From Phlebopus portentosus (Eukaryota > Basidiomycota > Agaricomycetes > Boletales > Boletinellaceae): DNA of 64,000 nt. Shown in pieces: positions 35,973 through 46,670 of the stretch. The stretch covers positions 1,178,001 to 1,242,000 of the forward strand of contig JAYXKI010000009.1 in the NCBI GenBank assembly GCA_037892935.1, written 5' to 3'. Within the stretch, counting starts at the first letter, position 1; each line of letters starts with the position of its first letter. Under the pieces are notes generated by a model that saw only the letters and a list, made by a program, of their open reading frames with translations, did no database searches and was not told the DNA's origin. Made by a program: the position numbers and the translations under genes.

Positions 35973-38900
35973 ATGTCGTCCAGCCAGTTTGATACTCAGG
36001 ACGCTGAGTCCCTAACTTCTCAAGCTGTTTCATCATGGTCTCGTTTCAAGCAAACGGGATCCAGGAAAGACATTGACTTGGCCATTTCTCTTGATCAAAT
36101 TGTGCTTGATTTATGTCCTCATGGACATCCCGAACGGGTGAACTCGTTGCAAAATCTTGCTCTTGGACATCGGGAGCGATATAAGCGATGGAGGGATATT
36201 GGAGACCTGGAGAAAGCAATCGTACTTTACGAGGAAGCACTAGCCCTTTTACCCGATGATTGCCCGGATCGTCCCATTAATAGCCTCGCAAGCTGCCTGA
36301 GGAGTCGATTTGAGCACAGCAGAAGAATTGACGACCTTGAGGAATCAATCAAGTTGGACCGTGCTATTTTGGCTCTTCAACCTCAAGGACACCCGAGTCG
36401 TCATTATACGCTGGGTCTTCTTGCAGTCTCTTTGAAGAATCGGTTTCGTCTCTGCCAAATAATTGCGGACCTTGAGGAATCGATCGAGCTGGACCATGAG
36501 GCACTAGCCCTTCGACCCGAGGGTAACACAAGTCGACCATATTCACTGTGCAACCTTGGAAGCTCGCTGTGGACCCGATTTCAGCAGAGCGGGAGGATGT
36601 ACGATCTCGATGAATCGATCATATTGCATCGCGCTGCTCTAGAACTTCGACCCGACGGTCACCCTCATCGTCATTTATCACTGGGCAATCTTGCACTGGC
36701 CTTGACTACTCGCTTTGAACACAGAGGAAAAAATGAGGACCTTGAGGAATCGATCACATTGCATCGTGCTGCCCTTGCTCTCCGACCTGAAGGCAATCCG
36801 GAGCGTTCGAAGTCGCTGAGCAGTCTTGCAAATTCTTTGAGGATTCGATTTCTACTGAATGGGAGAATCGCTGACCTTGAAGAGTCGATCGAGCTCGAAC
36901 GTTCCGCATTGATAGTTCGAACCGAGGACCATCCAGATCGTTCAAAGTCGCTGGAAAGTCTTGCAACTTGCCTGTGGACTCGCTTTCAGCATAGCGGAAG
37001 AGTCGACGATCTTGAAGAAACGATCACCCTACAGCGTACCGTTTTATCCCTTCGGCCCGGGGGTCATCCGCATCATAATCATTCGTTGAGCAGCCTTGCA
37101 ACTTGTCTGTGGACCCGCTTTCACTACGGGGGGAGAGTCGATGACCTTGAGGAGTCAATCAGGCTGTACCGTGCTGCTCTGGCCGTTTTACCTGAGGGCC
37201 ACCCTGACCATCATCACGTACTTGGTAATCTTGCGAGCGCTCTGTCGGATTGCTTCCGAAACAACGGGAGAACTGAAGACCTCAATGAGTCAATCGCACT
37301 GGACCGTGCCGCGCTGGCCCTTCGATCCGAGGGTCACCCAGATCGCCCTGTCTCACTTGGAAACCTTGCTTTATCACTAGGCGCCCGCTTTCAGCAGGGT
37401 GGAAAGATCGAGGATCTCGAAGAATCAATTGTACTACAGCGTGACACTCTGGAATTTCGGCCAGAAGGACATCCGCATCGTCATAACTCGTTAGGTAATC
37501 TTGCAACCTCTCTGTTAGACCGCTTCGGACACAGCGGGAGAATTGAAGACATTGAGGAATCCATCAAAATGTCCCAGGCCGCACTAGACCTGCGACCAGA
37601 CGAGCATCCGGACAGTTCTCGGTTACTGTACAATCTTGCCTTATCTCTTTACTCCCGGTTTTGAGAAAGAAGGGCGTACAAAGGATTTAGAGGAATCGAT
37701 TGACTCTCTGAGTCATGCTGCAGACCACGCTTTGTCGAGGTCATCTGATCAATTTAGAGCAGCGCATCGTTGGACAACATTGGCACGAAGTCATGATCAC
37801 CGAACAACGCTTGAGGCTTATAGAACATCGATGTCAATCATCCAACGTGCGCTCACGATTAGGCCTACTCTGTCGTCACGGCACGAGTTCCTGTCCAGTG
37901 ATAGTTGTTACCGAACTCTTGCTCTTGATGCTGCTTCTTATGCCATCGAAAAGGGCGATCTCGCTCGAGCGATAGAGATTCTTGAGCAAGGGAGGGCCTT
38001 GTTGTGGTCGCAGATGCGTGGATTCAGGTCTCCACTTGAGCGGCTTTCCGAGGCAGACTCAGCACTCGCAGTTAGATTGGGAAATTGCAGCCGCGCTCTC
38101 GAGGCATTATCGACGTCCTCCGAACCAAGATCAGCTATTTCAGATGTCATTGGAGGTTCTGATGGAACTCGCGCATACAGTGGATTGCAGAATCAGCAGT
38201 CAATCGACCAGATGCTAGTACAGATACGACAGCTCTCACAGGAGCAGGAAGAACTAATCAAGGAAGTGCGGCGAATACCTGGATTCGAGGATTTTCTCCA
38301 GGCCTCACCGTTCGAGGTTCTACAGCAGGCGGCCTCAGAGGGACCGGTCATCGTGCTCAATCACTCCGTTCATAGATGCGATGTGCTCATTGCTCTCCCC
38401 GGCAAGGAGGTTCCATGTACCTGTGTTCCGCTGGACGAAGACTTCTATGCCGACGCGATCACTCTTCATGACGAACTCATACGAGTGCGCCAAGAGTGCC
38501 GAGTAAGCTCCCCGAGTACGATGAGGTGCTTCGGCGAGTGATGAAGGTACTCTGGGAACGGGTCGTCTCGAAAGTCGTTCAGAAACTCAAAGAGCTCGGT
38601 TACCACCAAGGGTCGCGCATCTGGTGGTGTCCTACTTCGGTCCTGTCAGCCCTTCCTTTCCATGCTGCAGGACCATACCAGGGTGCGGATGGAATCACTA
38701 GATACCTTCTCGACGATTACATCTCCTCATACACACCAACTCTCAAGTCACTCATTACAGCTCGATCAGGCGTCGCTGATGGAGGTGGAAGGATGCTTTT
38801 CATTGCCGACACCAAACTTCCGTCGGCCAAGAAAGAAAAGGACACGATACGCAGAATTCGTCGGATTGACAAGCTGCTCCTTGACGATCAGGCGACTCCG

Positions 38901-39392
38901 GAAGTGGTACTCAGGAGGCTTCGGAGGGTACAGTGGGTTCATTTCGTGTGCCATGGATTACTAGACGAGGAGCCCTTCAAATCCTCCCTCAAGCTCTCTG
39001 GTGGAAACCTCACATTACTGGATATTGCTCGTGCCAATCTTCCGAATGCCGAACTTGCTTTCCTGTCAGCTTGTCATACTGCAGAACAGCATCCCAAGGC
39101 TGCGATGGACGAGGTGCTTCATCTATCATCTGCAATGCAGTTCTGTGGATTCCGGAGCGTGATTGGTACGATGTGGCAGTTGCTGGACAGAGACGGACCT
39201 TTTTTTTCTTTAGTCATCTATACGTACCTCATGAGGGAGCTCGAGGTTGGAGAGGTGAGATTCAAGAGGGCTGCTGCGGCTGCCCGTGACGCTGCTTTGA
39301 GGTTGAAGGAGCGCGGAGATGAGGGACTTGACGGACTCAGGGTGGAGATGAAGGCGGAGAGATGGGTTAACCTTGTGCATATAGGTGCTTGA
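35973..39392 (+). CDS. TPR-CHAT protein, copy 2, with two single-base frame breaks
   Basis: Same architecture as copy 1: N terminus MSSSQFDTQDAESL, twelve 45-residue TPR-like units, the linker and a CHAT domain with His in HFVCHG (38952-38954) and Cys in LSACHTA (39072-39074). Three overlapping frames carry it: 35973-37664, 37636-38541 and 38496-39392. Alignment with copy 1 places the first break at a run of four T near 37660, where copy 1 implies three. The second is at a C-rich spot near 38510, one base shorter than in copy 1. As written, translation would stop right after the twelfth unit begins and give a TPR-only protein. Both breaks are single-base and near homopolymers, so assembly error is a real alternative to a pseudogene. 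Confidence 0.8.
37677..39392 (+). repeat. Long direct repeat, right copy (linker plus CHAT domain)
   Basis: Partner of 33480-35198. The CHAT part is more alike between copies than the TPR units, which differ in number and sequence. Confidence 0.85.
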
Positions 39393-39628
39393 TTTGAACA
39401 CAATACAGACATTTGTATTTTTTATGTTCTTACATAAGTTAGTTCTCCACCAAGGTGTTCATTTTACTATTGATTGTGTCCATTTGTCTGCCAAAAAAGG
39501 TAAATACTTGAATTGGAAAGATTGGCACAGCTTTTTTTTCTTCCGCTTTTTTTTTCTTTTTTGTTCCCTTCTCTTCCAACCTCTTTGTCCCCCTCCGTCA
39601 CTCTCACTCTGGTTAATACGCTTACACT

Positions 39629-40944
39629 ATGAATGACTTGCCATCGTGTTCTTCACTCAGTGATTCAACGACAGAATCAAATACTGCACTACTCGCGATC
39701 GTAAGTACTTGATTTTTCCTTCGTTGGAAGGAGATGGTCGCGAGAGAGAATATGCTCGCAAAGACCCAATACATAAAGGTTGAAAGCATTGAAACTCTTT
39801 AAAAAAAGTGACAGGAATCTCCTCACTACACTACGAACAACTTTTATCCCCATCTTTTCTAATAATTTTTCCGTCTCGTGTTGAACAGAGTCACCATCCC
39901 GAAGTCCTGGCTAAGAATCGTAGGCTTTGTCAGCAACATGGAGTCGATGACGGCCCGATGAGGTTAAAGCTTCCTTTCTTCTAAATCTTGTTCACTCAGA
40001 ATTGACGGCTTTATCATATGTAGACTAAGGCGATTGCAGCATTTCGTCTCGCAGCAAATCATCAAGCTGCTCACAAAACACAATATCAAACAGCAAAATG
40101 GGAAACCTTACATTTCTTCTTCTCCTAAAGGTTTTCTTCAGGTCCGTACAAGTTTCAACTTTCTTGAAAGACTTTTAACTTATGAGACGGTTTGTTTTAA
40201 ATATAGAATCCCGACGAATGGTTGCTCGAAAGAGGTTTCTGTATTTCTGGTTGGCCGCGAGGACTTCCGAAAGGTTCAATCAGTATCTGGCCAACGCATT
40301 ATATTTTTGCGCTTGCTGCCATGTTCATCAACGAGACTATCATGCTGGAGCCGCTTTCCGCGAAGGATAGATCTCGGGGGACGTTGCCTACGAGAGTACT
40401 GACGGAAGAGAGTAACGAGAGTAGACCGGATGACGGGATGCGCGTGCATTCAGACAAAATTCCTTCGGAGTCGAAAGTAGAAGAGCGAAAAGTCGATGCG
40501 GACTCGGACCAGGACGCGGAGGGCTCCTCGGATTCTGAACACTGGTCTTCGACGGATTATATAGTGGTTACCTCTGCCTCGGAAAGTAGACGGAATCTCG
40601 ACGAGCTCCCAATTACATTGCACGAATCCAGTCACCCTTCCTCGAACACCACTCAATCTGTCACTTCCGATCCAATGCCTGCGTCGCTCGTCAAAAGCGA
40701 TGCATCAAAATATCTCGACTCTGTACCCTGCACAAGAAATTTTTTCAGATCCGAAGCCGATATTGACCTTACGGAGACTCGTTCGATCGAACTGCCCGTT
40801 TCGGCAGACCTTCACCTGGGTGCATTGCGAAGACGTGCTATAGACGAGGATGCGATATACCAGGCTATTCCGGCCGATGCGGGGATCAATTGGATTCCGC
40901 CTCTCAGCGCCACGAGAGAGACGAAGAGAGCGAGGAGAGTGTAG
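39629..40944 (+). CDS. Hypothetical protein, 333 residues
   Basis: Four exons (39629-39700, 39889-39962, 40024-40141, 40207-40944) join in frame to 333 residues. The N-terminal part is helical and basic (LAKNRRLCQQHG, LQHFVSQQIIKLLTKHN). The centre has GWPRGLPKGSISIWP and a hydrophobic stretch (THYIFALAAMFINETIML) too polar at its end to be a sure membrane helix. The C-terminal two thirds is acidic and Ser-rich, probably disordered, with a basic end (TRETKRARRV). No family is recognised. It follows the second TPR-CHAT gene on the same strand, 236 bp away, and could be a functional neighbour, but nothing in the sequence proves that. Confidence 0.65.
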
Positions 40945-41734
40945 TCGTTTCGAGTTTTTAGTCGTTCACTAGCATTTTTCTGCTTAATTGACAATGCACT
41001 TTTTCCCTTGGATGTTTTGTAATTACTCGCTGTGAATCGTCGAGCTGATTGCTTTATGCCCGAGGGGGAATAGCAAGGCCCCGGCAAGGACATATTCAAT
41101 ATTCATTCCTGGATGAGCAAGAGCAAGAGCAACTTGCAAATGCATTTCCACTTCAGATTGCAGCAGACATTTTTCCATTTTCTGAATCCATAACCTCTCT
41201 TTCGTGTAAGAACTAAACGCAGTACGGTGCGCGGCTGTTGTACATACTTACGTCGCCTGCAACGTAATTTCTGTCTCTCAGGGCAACGAAATTACCACTT
41301 ATTCAATGAATTTTAGGTATGTAGGTCGTGAGAAATGGAATCCCAAGAATGGCAAGCGCCGCCGGCTGAAAGATCTAAACCTATAATTTAATTTCTAGAT
41401 CTTCTCAAATGACCGACGTTCGCGTGAGCGTAGATCTTCATCCGTAACAGCGCCGAGGTTCAAGCACCCAACAGCATTTCTGCCACTCGCCGTCAGGACA
41501 TCGTTACACGCTAACTCGGTACCCGAGAAGGTCACAAGTCTTCTGGACAAGGTATGCTTGCACATTGCAGTATTCATCGATTAGATTAGTAGATCTGAAG
41601 GGCTGACTTTTAGTTGGTTGGTTGGTTGTAGGCGCTTGTGTAACGTAACTTTCACAGCTTGCTGTTCGGAACAACTTGCTTTTTGATAGAAAGCTCAAGC
41701 GTAACTTCGGTACTTACTCAAAAGGTCTCGAAGT
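40945..41734. other. Intergenic, NST1 promoter region
   Basis: About 790 bp. A short (TTGG)n-like run near 41612 is the only notable feature. No gene supported. Confidence 0.45.
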
Positions 41735-44700
41735 ATGGGTCCCGTGAAGAGTGGGAAGCACCACACGCGGCCTAAACCAATGAAGATGCCAGCTGCTCCT
41801 GCCGCTCCTTCTCAGGTGAACGGGGCAGCTCCGACCCCGTCACCAGCAACAGCGACTGGCGGCGGTAAGAAGAAGAAAAGGAAGAAGGGGAAGGGGAAGA
41901 GTGTGGAGGATGCGGAGGGTGGAGTGACTACGCAGCACGTCCTGGATGATGGGGACGACGACTTGCCTGAACTCGAAAGGTTTAAAGCTCCTGGTTCATT
42001 CACGCATACTCACACGAGACTCGCGCCAGACCTCGAGTCTGTGCACCTCTCGACTACTGCCTCTCTGAACTCAATATCTACAGCAGCGCGCCACGGCGCG
42101 GAGGAATTGCTCGCGAACGGATCGCCAGCGAAGTATACTGAAGTATTCGCTGAGATGTATAAAAGGCTTGGGCTCGATGCCGAGACTGCTGAGGAGGAGG
42201 AGATGCGCAAGAATCTTGATGGGCTCCCGGCGATGAAGCACTTCTTGCGTACCTGCATGGAGGCTTTCGAGGACACTTCGGATGAAGGGAAGGAGCGGAG
42301 GATGCGCGCGCTTGCGCGGCAGGCAGTACGGAGTAACGATACTGGGATTGGAGTCACGGCTACACAAGGAACCATGAAGATGAACGGCGCATCTCCACTG
42401 GACACAAACATGCTCTCCGAACTCGCGATCACTCAGGCACTCGAACGTCTCATGAGCAGTAAAGACTCGGGAGAGACGGGGCAGAGGACGGCATTGCATG
42501 CGAATGTTGTGTTGTCACAGGAGGTTTATGAGGGTGAGGATGGATTATTTGAAGAGGGAGATATGTACAGTGAGGATGAGCTGGATGAGCGGCGGACAGA
42601 TGGAAACGGGCCATATGCGCCCTGCTGGAATGTTAACGGCGGGACAGTATATTGTGAGGTAGAGGAGGAGGCACTGTTGCCGGGCGCATATCCATCTGGG
42701 GAAATATACCCGGCTGAGAGAGACCGGGCGCCGACTGAGAATTCCAAGAATAGAAGGAAGGCAGAGACCGGCGGACTGCTTAGTGATCCGTTGCCGGCCG
42801 GGACTGTGACAGTACCAGTATCAGTGCCGGACACGAATTCGAATACTCCTCCTCCTCACAATATCACTCCTGACCATACCATGGCTCCCGCCCGCAATGC
42901 TCCCCCGCCATCGTCGCGAGCAGCTGGCAAGCAGCCAATGGCATATGCACCGGCTGCACCGACGGCAGCGACGAACACGACAAACTCTGCGCCGCCGCGC
43001 TCTGCTCGGGCTGCTGCAAAGGCTCCTGCTCCTCCACAGAGCTACGCTAACCACTCCCATCCGCATCACAATCCATCGCCACCAGTCTCAAACGCATCTG
43101 CGCCTCAAAAACATCGACCGCCAGGTGGCTCGTCGGGTGGGGCTAGTGCCAAGTCAAATAATAAAATTTGGAGCACAAATACGTCCGAAGAGCGCGAGCG
43201 CATCAAGGAGTTCTGGCTTGGGCTGAGCGAGAAGGATCGCCGTCAACTCGTCGAAATCGAGAAGGAGACAGTGCTCAAAAGGATGAAGGAGCAGCAGAAA
43301 CACAGTTGCACGTGTGCTGTCTGCGGCAGGAAGCGGTTCGTCTTCATCTTCGTTCTTCACTGATGAAAATTTTTACTGACCACATCCTTCATTTCTGGCT
43401 AATATTTACTCATAATTTGTGATATATTATATGAACGTCTTGATCGGATGTGCAATTGTTGCCTCGATGTAGGAATGCGATAGAGGAAGAACTCGAGGTA
43501 CTGTACGATGCCTATTACGAAGAGCTAGAACAGTACGCGAACTACCAGCAGCGCTATGCTTCCTCTGGTGGCACTTTACCTCCTCCTCCTGGCCCAGGGC
43601 CATTTCCCGGCAGCGTCGAACTCGACAGGGACGGTCTCCCTGTGGGTGCCGGAAAGACGCACTCACATTCCCACCCTCCTTCGGCCCGAGTCAAGTCGAC
43701 GAATGCCCTAACAAATGGGCCCAAGAAAGGTATGGTAGAGTCTGAGTTCGAGGAAGATCCAGACGCGGACGACTACGAGGAAGATGACTACGAGGAGGAA
43801 GATGAGGAAGACGAGGAGGACGAGGAAGATGACCTAGACGCCGAAGATGATATTGAAATCAGAAACCGCACCCGTTCCTTGGCTGCACGCGACCGCAATC
43901 GGGGTGATGCCAGCGGGAAGACAAATGGTCGGGATAGTCTATTCAACTTTGGGAGTAGCTTGACTGTTACGGGTGAGCAATAGGTTTCAGTCATGTCATC
44001 CTCATCAATTATGCTGAGTCATACTATGGAACTTTTCAATCCATCCAAATCCACCTGTGTAGGGCCCGGAAATATACTAACTGTAGCAGATGATCTTCTA
44101 AAGAACGATGGGCAGAAGTTCTTGGAGATGATGGAGCAGTTAGCCGAGCGTCGTATGCAGCGTGAGGAGGATGCTGCTCGGGACGTAGAGGATGATAGTG
44201 AAGACGAGGAAGACGAGGAGGGTGACGAAGGGGATGAAGATGACGAGGATGAAGATGATGAAGACGAGGATGAAGACGAAGTGGTTAGCCACTTATTTCC
44301 TTCAGATCGTTGATTTTTGTGGACTCATTTCTGAAATGCACTAGGCAATGACAGAAGAGCAGAAAATAGCGGAGGGCAAGCGGATGTTTTCCATCTTCGC
44401 TGCACGCATGTTTGAGCAACGAGTCTTGCAAGCCTATCGGGAGAAAGTAGCTCAGGAGCGGCAAAGGCAGCTACTGCAGGAGCTCGAGGAGGAAGAGAAC
44501 GTGAAGAGCCAGCGTGAAGCGAAGAAAGCAAAGGAGAACCAGAAGAAGAAGGACAAGAAGAGGTACGTTATTGTTCCTATTCCTTGCCTGAATATGTTGA
44601 TTCTTATATATATCCATTTCATTGCCTGTGTGTTACAGGCAACAGAGACAGGCCAAAGAGGAGGAACGAGCTGCCAAAGCTGCAGAGAAAGCCGCGGAGG

Positions 44701-46259
44701 AGGCTGCGCAGAAAGAGAAATTGCGTAAGCTTGAGGAAGAGCAGCGAAAGAAGCGAGAGGAGGAACGAATTAAGCGGGAGGCGACAAAGAAAGCGGCTGA
44801 GGAGGAGAGGCTCCGAAAGGAGGAAGAGCGGAGGAAGCGATTGGCAGACGAGAAAGAGCAGCAGGCTGAACGCGAAAGAAAGCGCAAGGAGAAGGAGGAA
44901 AGGCGAAGGGCAGAACAGAGAGAACGTGAAGAGAGAGAGCGGAAGGCGAGAGAGGAAAAAGAGGCGAAACTTGCTGCTGAAAGAGCTGAGAAAGCCAAAA
45001 AGGATCAACAAGAGAAGGAAGAGCGCGAGAAGCGTTTGGCTAAGGAGAAGGAAGAGAAGGAGAAGACTGAGCGGGAAGTTAAGGAGCGGCAGGCCAAAGA
45101 GCAGCAGCAGGCTCGCACTGCTGCATCGAAGGCTCGGCCACCGTCGTCTCCGCGTGTCAATTCGACTGCTTCAGGCTCACGCCAGCAGCAACCGCAAAAC
45201 GTTGCGCCAAAGAAGATCCTCAACAAGCCTTCAAACCAGCCTGTTGCTCCTATTCCTGCTCCGTCTGCGCAACCAGTCCGGCAACCATCGCGGCCGACCG
45301 TGTCGACTCCTCAGCAGAATCAGCCTGCTCAGCAGAGTGTTACTTCGCCGACCGTGTCTGCTAATGTACCGCCTTCGACGCCCACGTTCCCTCAAAGCGC
45401 GACGCCTGGGTCTGGGATCCCTCCGCCTATGATGTCACCGCAGCGCCCACCCTTCACTCCGACGGGTATGCCAGGATACGGAGGGTTTATGCATCAGATG
45501 TCAGTACCTCCTCCTCTCGGTCCTTCACCGATGCCACGTCCGCCGTTCACCGGAGCACCACCCCCGTTCGAGCCAGGGTTTAGTAGAGGACTTGGACCTG
45601 CTGCACCCATTGGTCCGCCCCCCAAGGTTGGGATGAACAACCCGATGACATCGCCGATCATGCCTCCAAGCTCAGCCGCTCCTAATCGTCGCATGTCCAG
45701 TGCAGCTGATCCAGGACCTGGACCTATCACACGTCCCATTGCTTCAATCGCGCCTATTGCTCCGATTGCGCGTCCGAACGTGAACGGCGTGAACGGCGAT
45801 TCGTCGGGGTCTACGCCCGTTTCGGGCGGCGCGTCTCCAAGTCGCCGTTCACCGAGTCCGAAAGGCGTCCTTGGCTCGTCTGCGCTTGCGGCGGATGATG
45901 ATGAGGTGGTTGCTATGCTTCCTACAAGGCGTGTTGCCCCTGGGCCTGTTGGACAGGGCTGGCATAGTCCGCGTGGTTCTGTTGCGACCTCGACTCTCTG
46001 GACGAACACTGCTCCGCCTGGGTTCTCGCCTTCTCGCGCTGCTCCCGGTTCGAATTTGGGTGGTATGGTTGGTTTGGGCGTAGGCGTCGGTGCAGGTCCC
46101 TGGGCTCCGGCTCAGTTGCTTGGAAACCCAGGTGCACCGGGAGCGAACCTCAATGATTCGTGGTCGACGCATCCTGGAACACCCTTCTTCGGTGGCTCCC
46201 CGTTCATGCCGAGTCACCACTCAGCCGCAACACCTCCGCCTCATAACACTAGCAACTAA
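41735..46259 (+). CDS. NST1: NST1-like stress response protein
   Basis: Five exons (41735-43335, 43473-43972, 44090-44280, 44345-44562, 44639-46259) join exactly to 1376 residues. The protein has the NST1 layout. A basic Lys-rich N-terminal block ([15 protein letters not shown]) leads to a conserved helical part ([20 protein letters not shown]) and a cysteine pair [10 protein letters not shown] followed by [20 protein letters not shown]. Long Asp/Glu tracts come next, then [20 protein letters not shown], and a very long charged coiled coil of Glu/Lys/Arg. The C terminus is Pro/Ser/Ala-rich. Yeast Nst1 affects salt tolerance and mRNA-body assembly; the molecular job is poorly defined. Low complexity creates long false frames on all other strands here. 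Confidence 0.88.
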
Positions 46260-46670
46260 CTTTCTCAGATCAGCCGTGATGCACGTCCGCTGTTGCCGTG
46301 ATTGCCATTAGGGGTGGCGGCTGGTGTTTCGCTTAAGCTGTATCTGGACTTCTGTGGTAACATTCCAATATTCATAACTGTCTGTCATTAGCATCTTGTT
46401 CATCTATAGTTTGTCGTCTGTGTCCTACTCTCCGACCCTGTCCGTCATCCCCTAGTTCTAACAATTTTTTCATTTCTTACTCTTCGACCTTCCATCGCAG
46501 AGCGCCAGAAGCATGTTTCTGTTCCCCAGAGTCAATCAAATTATGTTAAACACTTAAAAGACATTACAGTTGACATGAGTACGGAAGTCGAAAGAAAGCA
46601 GCATGAAGGTTCTTGAGAAAGAGTGAGACATCCGAAAGAGAAGGAATGAAAATCTTCTAGATCAATAGTA
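46260..46670. other. Convergent 3' region of NST1 and the P4-ATPase
   Basis: 410 bp with the 3' UTRs of both genes. Nothing else seen. Confidence 0.5.

Noticed and set aside
35973..39392. Calling TPR-CHAT copy 2 a proven pseudogene
   Set aside because: Both breaks are single-base at short homopolymers, and similar one-base problems occur in H2A.Z, so assembly error is as likely.
44584..45432. Long Arg/Leu-rich plus-strand frame, and minus-strand Phe/Leu/Ser-rich frames
   Set aside because: They mirror the charged coiled coil of NST1. Composition comes from GAG/AAG codon runs and no start or splice context supports them.
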